Assembly: GCA_028279995.1 (NCBI GenBank)
Contig: JANQMQ010000196.1
Span: 1 to 5,390, forward strand
Direction of reading: 5' to 3'
Length of the DNA stretch: 5,390 bases
Source: Candidatus Phaeomarinibacter sp.
Lineage (GTDB): Bacteria > Pseudomonadota > Alphaproteobacteria > CGMCC-115125
Every line of letters begins with the position of its first letter. Positions within the stretch are counted from its first letter, which is position 1. Shown here piece after piece: positions 1 through 5,390 of this stretch. Position numbers and translations under genes: made by a program. The notes under the pieces are model-generated. The model was not told the DNA's origin, did not search any database, and saw only the letters and a program-made list of their open reading frames with translations.

Positions 1-326
1 TCGACATCCCCGGCTTCGGCCTGGAGGCCCGCAGCTCGCATGCTGGCCACAGCTTCGTACCCCCCACCAGCAGACTGGGCGATGGCGGCAAAGGCGTCAG
101 CGGCAGCCGTCGTATCGCCTTCGGTCACCAGCTCACTGGCTGCAACAAACTTCCTCGCGGTGTCCTCTGCCGCTGACTGAGTAGCAGCGTTCCACCAACT
201 GACACCGCCAACAATCGCGACGAGACCAACTGCCGCGGCCAGCACGTAGACGCCATAGGATTTCCAGAGGTCCTCTGCACGCTGACGGCGCAGGTCCTCT
301 TCTACTTCACGGAAAATGTCGGACAA
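1..326 (-). CDS. Membrane-anchored YfgM/TPR_21-like protein, N-terminal part (runs off left edge)
   Basis: The first 108 codons are present and the C-terminus lies beyond the window. The product begins MSDIFREVEEDLRRQRAEDL, a charged cytoplasmic segment. A single membrane helix follows at about residues 24-45 (rich in Val, Ala and Gly, ending SWWN). After it comes an Ala-rich helical region (about 50-108) that looks like the start of TPR-type repeats. This layout matches the TPR_21/YfgM-like family of inner-membrane proteins with a periplasmic helical domain; in E. coli YfgM associates with the Sec translocon and periplasmic chaperones. The start is TTG at 326: an in-frame TGA lies only about ten codons upstream, no ATG or GTG falls between, and an AGAGAG ribosome-binding site sits 9 bases before it. 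The gene follows panB after 182 bases. In related alphaproteobacteria I recall bamB and der next, which would lie off the left edge. Family assignment is fairly safe; the exact role is inferred. Confidence 0.8.
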   Translation of the reverse strand, partial: MSDIFREVEEDLRRQRAEDLWKSYGVYVLAAAVGLVAIVGGVSWWNAATQSAAEDTARKFVAASELVTEGDTTAAADAFAAIAQSAGGGYEAVASMRAAGLQAEAGDV

Positions 327-335
327 GGAAGGCGG

Positions 336-341
336 CTCTCT
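336..341 (-). promoter_or_regulatory. Ribosome-binding site supporting a TTG start
   Basis: AGAGAG on the minus strand lies 9 bases upstream of the TTG at 326. It decides the start of the YfgM-like gene, because the only codons between the upstream in-frame stop and this TTG offer no other usual start. The next in-frame ATG is deep in the protein and would remove the membrane helix. Confidence 0.55.
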
Positions 342-508
342 GAATGAAGTTCACACAACAATTCGGCAGGTGGTTCGCAGCTGTGACAGCGCGGACACAC
401 CCCTTGCCGGAAACTAGCCGGGCTTGCCCCGCGATACCAGCCATAAAGTGCTTGAAACACAGGCAATTACGCTGCCGCGGGCGGCGCCAGGGGAGTATAG
501 GCAGCCGA

Positions 509-1327
509 CTATTTTTTCATGGCGTAAGTGTGTTCCTGCGCCGGGAAATGCCGGGAGCGCACTTCCTTGGCATAGGCTTCAGCCGCGCCTTCAATGGCGG
601 CTCCCAATGTCGCGAACTCTTTGACGAATTTCGGGGGTGACGGGTTGAGGCCCAGCATGTCCTCCAGGACCAGAATCTGGCCATCGCAGGCGGGAGAAGC
701 GCCAATGCCAATGGTTGGGATGTCAATCTGGCTGGTAATGCGGGCTGCCAGCGGCTCGGCAATTCCTTCCAAGACCACGGCAAAAGCCCCTGCCTCAGCC
801 ACAGCGCGCGCATCTTGTTCCAGAGCGGCCCATTCATCTGTGGTTCGGCCCTGGGTCTTGTAACCGCCCATGGTCTGCACGCTTTGCGGCGTCAGCCCGA
901 TGTGGGCCATCACCGGAATGCCGCGCTCGGACAGGAAGTGGATCGTTTCCGCCATGCGGGCTCCGCCTTCGACCTTGATGGCGGTGCAGCCGGTTTCATG
1001 AATAACCCGCGAAGCATTGCGGAAGGCAATCTGGGGGCTTTCCTCATAGGTGCCAAAGGGCATGTCCACGACAACCACCGCCTGATCTGCCCCACGCATC
1101 ACAGCTTTCCCATGAAGGATCATCAGTTCCAGCGAGACGCCAAGCGTGTTTTCCATGCCGTGCATGACCATGCCCAGGCTGTCGCCGACGAGCAGCAAAT
1201 CCACATAGGGATCCACCAGACGCGCCGTGTGGGCGTGGTAGGCGGTCAGGCAAACCACTGGGGTGTTGTTCTTTGAATTGCGGATTTGGGGAACAGTTTT
1301 ACGGCGGACTGTGTTCTGGACAGACAT
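509..1327 (-). CDS. panB: 3-methyl-2-oxobutanoate hydroxymethyltransferase (ketopantoate hydroxymethyltransferase)
   Basis: PanB transfers a hydroxymethyl group from 5,10-methylenetetrahydrofolate to 2-oxoisovalerate, giving ketopantoate, the first committed step of pantothenate and CoA synthesis, in the cytoplasm. The 272 residues match the usual PanB length and the fold is a complete TIM barrel. Family motifs are present in order: VGDSLGMV (47-54), DMPFGTYE (88-95), IKVEGG (117-122), MAHIGLTPQ (140-148) and VLEGI (185-189). By position these supply the Mg-binding aspartates D49 and D88, K118, E120 and the catalytic glutamate E187, corresponding to D45, D84, K112, E114 and E181 of the E. coli enzyme. 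The ATG at 1327 follows AGGAGG at a 9-base spacing (1337-1342), so the start is secure. No panC is beside it in the window. It probably has its own promoter in the 121-base gap upstream. The C-terminus ends in two lysines before TAG. Confidence 0.97.
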   Translation of the reverse strand: MSVQNTVRRKTVPQIRNSKNNTPVVCLTAYHAHTARLVDPYVDLLLVGDSLGMVMHGMENTLGVSLELMILHGKAVMRGADQAVVVVDMPFGTYEESPQIAFRNASRVIHETGCTAIKVEGGARMAETIHFLSERGIPVMAHIGLTPQSVQTMGGYKTQGRTTDEWAALEQDARAVAEAGAFAVVLEGIAEPLAARITSQIDIPTIGIGASPACDGQILVLEDMLGLNPSPPKFVKEFATLGAAIEGAAEAYAKEVRSRHFPAQEHTYAMKK

Positions 1328-1365
1328 GGGGATACGCCTCCTGACACTCGGCTTTCACGGCCGGT

Positions 1366-1389
1366 CTATTGTGCGGCGCAGCACAATAG
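1366..1389. promoter_or_regulatory. Perfect 9-bp inverted repeat across the panB promoter (possible operator)
   Basis: CTATTGTGC (1366-1374) and GCACAATAG (1381-1389) are exact reverse complements separated by six bases. A second, shorter pair flanks them: CCGGTC (1361-1366) and GACCGG (1414-1419). The right arm contains the candidate -10 box of panB, so a dimeric regulator bound here would block RNA polymerase. If transcription starts where that promoter predicts (near 1376), only one arm would be in the RNA, which favours a DNA-binding site over an RNA hairpin. Without a mapped start an RNA stem cannot be excluded. The regulator is unknown. Confidence 0.5.
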
Positions 1390-1411
1390 TCGCAGTAATG
1401 CAAATAAGCAA
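1383..1411 (-). promoter_or_regulatory. Candidate sigma-70-type promoter for panB
   Basis: On the minus strand TTGCTT (1406-1411) and TATTGT (1383-1388) are separated by exactly 17 bases. They match the consensus boxes at three and four of six positions. The predicted start, near 1376, would give a leader of about 49 bases before the panB ATG. The match is modest, but the spacing and place are right and the surrounding bases are the most AT-rich in this gap. Confidence 0.35.
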
Positions 1412-1448
1412 TTGACCGGTATGCGGGCAGCGTGGGGGGTGGGTTGGC

Positions 1449-2309
1449 TTAGGTCGCAGCATCCTCAGGAGCTGAAACATCAGCATCGTTCGGCAGAAGA
1501 GCAATCAGCGAATAGGTCAGGAATGCAGCACCGGCGACGGTCACGTAGTAGTTCACCACCACATTGACGATCAGCCACCCGGCACCCACAGCGCCTAGCA
1601 TGCCCCCCGGTGCCATTTCCGGATTCTGCATCAGCACATTGGTGCCGCCGACAACGAGAAACGAAGCGGCGTTGATGGCGATCATCAGGATGAAGTAGAG
1701 GATCCATGCGCTGAACAGACGAAGCGTATTGCCCCGTGATACGCGCAACGCCAGTGCCAAAGTGCCTTTGCGCCCCAACGCGGCGGCCGGCAGGGCGAGA
1801 AAGAGGTGCGCGCCGATTGCAATCCCAAGCAGGACAATCACGGCGAAGACAAGCAGAGCGCCCATACCAACATCTGCTCCCGGCTCAGTAGGCACAGCAC
1901 CAGGTGCCCCAAGTACAATGAGAAAACTGCCGCCATAGTAGATCAAACCGATCAGGCCGAGGCCGAGACCTACAAAAAAATACTTCAAGACCGGCCAGAT
2001 GAGTTGCCACGGATGCTCAATGTCTGCAGCGAGACGGTGTGTCAGGACCGCAACCGACAGGAATATGAGGTAGGCCACAACAACAAGGAGAACCAGCAGG
2101 AGAACGTTGGATCCAACGTCTGATGACTGGCTGGCGCCCGCAGGGTCCATCGGCCCGGCGACCTGGAACCAAAACGCAATCATGCCAAGCGCAAAACCTG
2201 CCGCCACGATATAGAACGGCAACAATGGCCAGGCGAATTTGAAAGGCGCAGTGAATGCCCGTCCGAGCACATCGAAAACCGGAAGCTTGACCATTCCATC
2301 CCCCATCAT
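1449..2309 (-). CDS. Uncharacterised integral membrane protein with six predicted helices
   Basis: I do not recognise a named function. The 286-residue product is strongly hydrophobic, with helices at roughly 26-49, 68-90, 108-135, 149-173, 199-221 and 240-270 and a short acidic tail (NDADVSAPEDAAT). Before helix five is the segment LPAAALGRKGTLALALRVSRGN (174-194), split by a basic pair. The pattern 'small/proline, basic loop, Ala-Leu helix, (S/T)RGN' recurs in uncharacterised bacterial membrane proteins distantly like the YciC and glycerophosphodiester-phosphodiesterase membrane-domain groups; that is an impression, not a search result. No catalytic motif or binding-protein partner is visible, so transport activity should not be assumed. 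The start is uncertain: ATG codons occur at 2309, 2306 and 2294. The first has AGGGG 8 bases upstream; the third (MVKLPVFDV) has GGGGG 5 bases upstream. The gene starts 79 bases after the exported TPR gene ends and may share its transcript. Confidence 0.8.
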   Translation of the reverse strand: MMGDGMVKLPVFDVLGRAFTAPFKFAWPLLPFYIVAAGFALGMIAFWFQVAGPMDPAGASQSSDVGSNVLLLVLLVVVAYLIFLSVAVLTHRLAADIEHPWQLIWPVLKYFFVGLGLGLIGLIYYGGSFLIVLGAPGAVPTEPGADVGMGALLVFAVIVLLGIAIGAHLFLALPAAALGRKGTLALALRVSRGNTLRLFSAWILYFILMIAINAASFLVVGGTNVLMQNPEMAPGGMLGAVGAGWLIVNVVVNYYVTVAGAAFLTYSLIALLPNDADVSAPEDAAT

Positions 2310-2388
2310 GTGACCAACCCCTGATTGCGGCTGGTTTAGCCACCCTGACGGACGCGGCCCATTTGATCAAGCGCGAGAGAAGATGGAG

Positions 2389-3033
2389 CTAGTTCTGGTT
2401 GCTCCCATAGGCCCAGGCCTTTTCTTCGATGTCCTTGTTGTCAGGTGCGAGTTCATAGGCACGCACGAAGTCATCCCGCGCGAAGGTCTTCTGACCCAGA
2501 GCTTCAAAAATCCGTCCCCGGACGAAATAGGCAGCGGCGTATTCCGGGCTGAAAGCAAGAGCCTTGTTCGCATCGTTGATGGCGGCATCAAGCTGCGCCA
2601 TCTCCAGAAAGGCGTTGGCCCGCGTGGTGTAAATGTCGCCGCTTTCAGGCGATAGCTTTAGGGCCGCTGTATAATCCTCGATGGCCGCTTCCAGTTGGCC
2701 GGTCAGCTTGTAGGCCACACCGCGGTTCACATAGGCAGTGACCATGTCGCCTTCGGGCAGATCACCAGCCTCAAGCGCGCGGGTGCAGTGGATGATTGCC
2801 TGCTCGGGCGTTCCGTCGCCAAAGAATTGTGCGTGGCAAAGTTCATTCTCAACGATGGCATCTACGGCGTTAGGAGTGACTTCCTTTTCTGACGTCTCGG
2901 TCAATGCTTCGCTGGACGAACTCCGTGCTTCACCCAAAGGAGGAGGTGTCGCATCCTGGGCATTGGTGTTGGCTATACCGATCTCTGCAATGACGATGAT
3001 GCCAACAGCCATTCCGAAAAGCCTTAAACGCAT
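2389..3033 (-). CDS. Exported tetratricopeptide-repeat protein
   Basis: The 214-residue product starts with a typical signal peptide: MRLRLF, then a hydrophobic core to about residue 21, and a likely cleavage after NTNA (25/26). It has no lipobox cysteine, so it is probably a soluble periplasmic protein. A low-complexity Ser/Glu/Thr/Pro linker spans about 27-56. Three contiguous 34-residue TPR units follow at about 98-131, 132-165 and 166-199, each with the expected small and aromatic positions and a proline near the end (LSPES, FSPEY, LAPDN). A degenerate unit at 64-97 carries C66 and C83, which could form a disulfide in the periplasm. Such repeats mediate protein-protein contacts; the partner is unknown. 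The start at 3033 is supported by GGGAG 7 bases upstream (3041-3045) and by the complete signal peptide. It lies 36 bases after the methyltransferase stop, so co-transcription is plausible. Confidence 0.85.
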   Translation of the reverse strand: MRLRLFGMAVGIIVIAEIGIANTNAQDATPPPLGEARSSSSEALTETSEKEVTPNAVDAIVENELCHAQFFGDGTPEQAIIHCTRALEAGDLPEGDMVTAYVNRGVAYKLTGQLEAAIEDYTAALKLSPESGDIYTTRANAFLEMAQLDAAINDANKALAFSPEYAAAYFVRGRIFEALGQKTFARDDFVRAYELAPDNKDIEEKAWAYGSNQN

Positions 3034-3069
3034 CTAAGCACTCCCATAAAACACCTTGCGCCGGCCAGT

Positions 3070-3837
3070 TTACACATATTGAGGCTGCTTGATGATCCGA
3101 ATGCCAGCTTTTATCAGAACGGAACGGGGACCACCTTGAGCAAAGCCAAGGAATTCGTACTCGCTCTTGTCCAAGACTTCCGTGAGTGCTCTGTACTCAT
3201 GGCTACGCCAATTTGGATACCCGCAAAGCTCGTCGAAAAGGATGATGGAACCGACTTTCAAGAACGGCCTTAGGAGCTCCAATGCGACCTTCGCTGGCGT
3301 GTAGGTATCAGTATCAATATGGACAAATGCCACTGAGCCAATTTCATTCTGCTTCAAGTACGCTGGCAACGAGTTTTCGATAAAACCATCAACCAGACTT
3401 ACGTTGTTGGCTACCTTTGGCCGGTTGCCGCTGACGTCAAATAGCTCTTTAGAAAAATCCTTATCTACTCCCGACCATTCTTCCGAGAATCCGCGAAAGC
3501 TATCGAAACCAACAACCTCCCTCGCATCCCCGCAATCCTTGAGAAACTTTGCAATCTCATTGATTGATGCGCCTTTGTAGACGCCGAACTCGAAAATCTC
3601 ACCTTCAGACGGCATCTCGCGCAAACAGTGTTCTCTTAGTTCGAATGTGTTTGCGAACGTCAGTGTGTTCAAACCAGTGCTGTCGTAAATGAACTTTTGC
3701 GCGTCCTGATATGCCAATTCCAATTGTGCATGTCGTATCGCAGGTGTTCTGAAAAACCTGCGAGCTGTTTGGACCAGCCAATGCGCCAAGTCATAAACTG
3801 ACACGAGAATTCGACGTACCATCCTTCGGACTTTCAC
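3070..3837 (-). CDS. TylF/MycF-like class I SAM-dependent methyltransferase
   Basis: The product (255 residues from GTG) has a Rossmann methyltransferase core. The SAM-binding motif I is FEFGVYKGASI (82-92). Then come VGFDSFRGFSEEW (109-121), whose acidic residue D112 fits the ribose-binding position; LVDGFIENSLP (148-158); VHIDTDTY (172-179); and ILFDEL (199-204). D175, D202 and E203 sit where the TylF/MycF O-methyltransferases bind a divalent metal. Relatives methylate sugar hydroxyls of macrolides or act in polysaccharide gene clusters; the substrate here is unknown and no glycosyltransferase is nearby. The N-terminal 35 residues are basic and partly hydrophobic and may form a surface helix. 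Hand counts give about 46% GC over 3541-3720, against 60-72% in sampled 60-base stretches of panB, the TPR gene and guaA (one guaA stretch is 52%), suggesting later acquisition. The start may instead be ATG at 3822 (250 residues), since GTG at 3837 lacks a clear ribosome-binding site. Confidence 0.85.
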   Translation of the reverse strand: MKVRRMVRRILVSVYDLAHWLVQTARRFFRTPAIRHAQLELAYQDAQKFIYDSTGLNTLTFANTFELREHCLREMPSEGEIFEFGVYKGASINEIAKFLKDCGDAREVVGFDSFRGFSEEWSGVDKDFSKELFDVSGNRPKVANNVSLVDGFIENSLPAYLKQNEIGSVAFVHIDTDTYTPAKVALELLRPFLKVGSIILFDELCGYPNWRSHEYRALTEVLDKSEYEFLGFAQGGPRSVLIKAGIRIIKQPQYV

Positions 3838-3880
3838 CTTTGCAAATCATCAGAAACACAGATGTCTGGCTAATCCGGTT

Positions 3881-3900
3881 CTCACTAACAGCTTAGTAAG
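3881..3900 (-). terminator. Hairpin just after guaA (weak terminator candidate)
   Basis: CTCACTAA (3881-3888) and TTAGTAAG (3893-3900) can pair in the minus-strand transcript as an 8-bp stem with one G:U pair and a four-base loop, starting two bases after the guaA stop. The stem is AT-rich and no run of U follows, so it is not a standard intrinsic terminator. It may be a 3'-end processing or stability element, or chance. Confidence 0.3.
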
Positions 3901-3902
3901 AC

Positions 3903-5390
3903 CTATTCCCACTCAATCGTGCCCGGAGGCTTGGAAGTGATATCGTACACCACCCGGTTGATGCCTCGCACCTCATTGATGATACGGGTTGCCGTGCGGC
4001 CGAGGAACTCATGACTGAAATCGTAGTAGTCGGCGGTCATGCCGTCAGTGGACGTGACGGCACGCAGTGCACAGACGAATTCGTAAGAGCGTTCGTCACC
4101 CATGACGCCAACCGTCTTGACGGGCAATAGAACAGCAAAGGCCTGCCAGATTTCGTCATACAGTCCGGCTTTGCGGATTTCATCTAGATAGATCTTGTCC
4201 GCTTTTCGCAGGATATCCAATCGGTCGCCGGTTATCTCGCCGGGCACGCGGATGGCAAGGCCCGGACCGGGGAACGGATGACGGCCGACAAAGGCGTCAG
4301 GCAGCCCAAGTTCGCGGCCCAGGGCGCGTACTTCGTCCTTGAAGAGCTCACGCAGCGGCTCGACCAGCTTCATATTCATGCGCTCAGGCAGGCCGCCCAC
4401 ATTGTGGTGTGATTTGATTGTCACCGATGGGCCACCTGCAAACGACACGCTTTCAATGACGTCCGGATAAAGTGTGCCCTGCGCGAGAAAATCGGCTCCT
4501 CCGACCTTCTTTGCCTCATCCTCGAACACGTCGATGAAGGTTGCACCTATGATTTTGCGCTTGCGCTCGGGGTCCGACACGCCGTCGAGTTTGTCGAGAA
4601 AGAGCTTCTGTGCGTCCACATGGACAAGCTTGATATTGTAATGGTCGCGGAACAGGGTCACGACCTCTTCTGCTTCCCCCATACGCATCATGCCGGTATC
4701 GACGAACACACAGGTCAACTGATCACCGATGGCTTCATGTAGCAATACGGCGACCACGGATGAATCCACACCGCCGGATAGGCCGCAGATTACTCTGCCG
4801 TCGCCGACCTGCTCGCGCACACGCTTGATCTCCGTTTCGCGGAAAGCAGCCATGGACCAATTACCGCCGCAGCCAGCGATCTTGTGGGTGAAGTTTTCCA
4901 GAAGCCTTGCGCCGCGCAGGGTGTGGACCACCTCCGGGTGGAACTGGACACCGTAGAACTGCCGGCCTTCATCCGCGATGGCCGCGAAGGACGCATTGCT
5001 GCTGGTGCCGATGACCTTAAAGCCGTCAGGAATCTCGATCACCCGATCGCCGTGGCTCATCCACACCTGATCGCTCTCACCAATCTCCCACACGCCGTCA
5101 AAGAGAGGTGATTTCTCTGATGTCGTGAGTTCCGCCCGGCCGAATTCACGCTCCTCGGCTGTCTCAACGCGTCCGCCGAGTTGCGCCACCATGGTCTGTT
5201 GGCCGTAGCAGATACCGAGCACCGGAATGCCGAGATCAAAAACCCGCTGTGGTGCCCGTGGCGTGTCTGTTCCCATAACGCTCGCCGGACCACCGGAGAG
5301 GATGATTGCCTTGGGCGACAGCCGGTCTATGGCCTGATCCGCCTTGTTGTAGGGAACGATCTCCGAATAAACACCGGTCTCACGGACGCG
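3903..5390 (-). CDS. guaA: GMP synthase (glutamine-hydrolysing), N-terminus cut by window edge
   Basis: GuaA converts XMP, ATP and glutamine to GMP, the last step of guanine nucleotide synthesis, in the cytoplasm. The reading frame is open to the right edge, giving 495 residues (starting [10 protein letters not shown]); by comparison with E. coli GuaA about 20-25 N-terminal residues are missing. The ATG at 5276 is internal, because strongly conserved sequence (ILSGGPASV) precedes it. The class I glutamine amidotransferase domain shows the nucleophile C61 in LGICYGQQ and H151/E153 in QFHPEV, completing the triad. The ATP-pyrophosphatase domain carries the PP-loop SGGVDSS (205-211). The C-terminal dimerisation domain has [13 protein letters not shown] and ends with the conserved KPPGTIEWE. 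All key residues are intact, so the enzyme should be functional. The promoter lies outside the window. A possible hairpin follows the stop, and the next gene begins 65 bases on. Confidence 0.98.
   Translation of the reverse strand, partial: RVRETGVYSEIVPYNKADQAIDRLSPKAIILSGGPASVMGTDTPRAPQRVFDLGIPVLGICYGQQTMVAQLGGRVETAEEREFGRAELTTSEKSPLFDGVWEIGESDQVWMSHGDRVIEIPDGFKVIGTSSNASFAAIADEGRQFYGVQFHPEVVHTLRGARLLENFTHKIAGCGGNWSMAAFRETEIKRVREQVGDGRVICGLSGGVDSSVVAVLLHEAIGDQLTCVFVDTGMMRMGEAEEVVTLFRDHYNIKLVHVDAQKLFLDKLDGVSDPERKRKIIGATFIDVFEDEAKKVGGADFLAQGTLYPDVIESVSFAGGPSVTIKSHHNVGGLPERMNMKLVEPLRELFKDEVRALGRELGLPDAFVGRHPFPGPGLAIRVPGEITGDRLDILRKADKIYLDEIRKAGLYDEIWQAFAVLLPVKTVGVMGDERSYEFVCALRAVTSTDGMTADYYDFSHEFLGRTATRIINEVRGINRVVYDITSKPPGTIEWE

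Noticed and set aside
471..505. Possible terminator hairpin after panB (GCTGCC paired with GGCAGC)
   Set aside because: The stem is only 6 bp with a 23-base loop and no U-run follows on the minus strand; I could not support it as a terminator.
344..640. Open frame of 98 codons on the plus strand over the panB 3' end
   Set aside because: Much of it is antisense to panB. The rest spans the intergenic gap with no ribosome-binding site and Arg/Cys-rich, unlikely protein sequence.
815..1276. Long open frame (153 codons) on the plus strand opposite panB
   Set aside because: It lies wholly antisense to an intact panB. Its translation is rich in His, Gln and Arg with no recognisable domain, as expected for a mirror frame of a GC-rich gene.
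2310..2388. Promoter or terminator between the exported TPR gene and the membrane protein gene
   Set aside because: No box pair with good spacing and no stem with a U-run was visible. The gap is short enough for simple co-transcription.
3034..3069. Second copy of the guaA 3' end as an att repeat on the far side of the methyltransferase
   Set aside because: Reading the 36-base gap by eye I found no repeat of the guaA terminal bases, only a chance CACTCCCA-like resemblance, so no island boundary can be drawn.
3903..5276. guaA starting at the ATG at 5276
   Set aside because: The frame stays open upstream to the window edge and encodes conserved GuaA sequence ([10 protein letters not shown] and ILSGGPASV), so this methionine is internal and the gene is cut by the window.

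Overview
The window looks like ordinary chromosomal DNA from an alphaproteobacterium; I cannot name the family with confidence. The evidence is high GC in most genes, a short membrane-anchored TPR protein opening with the MSDIFREVEEDLRR-type N-terminus seen in that class, and its place directly downstream of panB. All six genes are on the minus strand, so transcription runs from right to left. No RNA gene, CRISPR array, transposase, integrase or phage gene is visible.

Right to left: guaA (GMP synthase, N-terminus cut by the window edge) ends at 3903. Next is a TylF/MycF-like SAM-dependent methyltransferase (3070-3837), clearly lower in GC than its neighbours. After it come an exported TPR protein (2389-3033), an uncharacterised membrane protein with six predicted helices (1449-2309), panB (ketopantoate hydroxymethyltransferase, 509-1327), and the first 108 codons of a YfgM/TPR_21-like membrane-anchored protein (1-326) that continues past the left edge. 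All intergenic gaps are short (36-182 bases), so no stretch above 300 bases lacks a gene.

The genes do not form one pathway. guaA serves purine synthesis and panB pantothenate/CoA synthesis. The YfgM-like protein probably belongs with cell-envelope genes beyond the left edge (in related genomes typically bamB and der; this is recall, not visible here). The methyltransferase, exported TPR protein and membrane protein are packed closely enough (36 and 79 bases apart) for co-transcription. panB appears to have its own promoter, with a perfect 9-bp inverted repeat across the candidate -10 box.

I found no convincing new multi-gene system. The points most worth checking are the low-GC methyltransferase next to the 3' end of guaA, a known genomic-island integration site, and the palindrome in the panB promoter.
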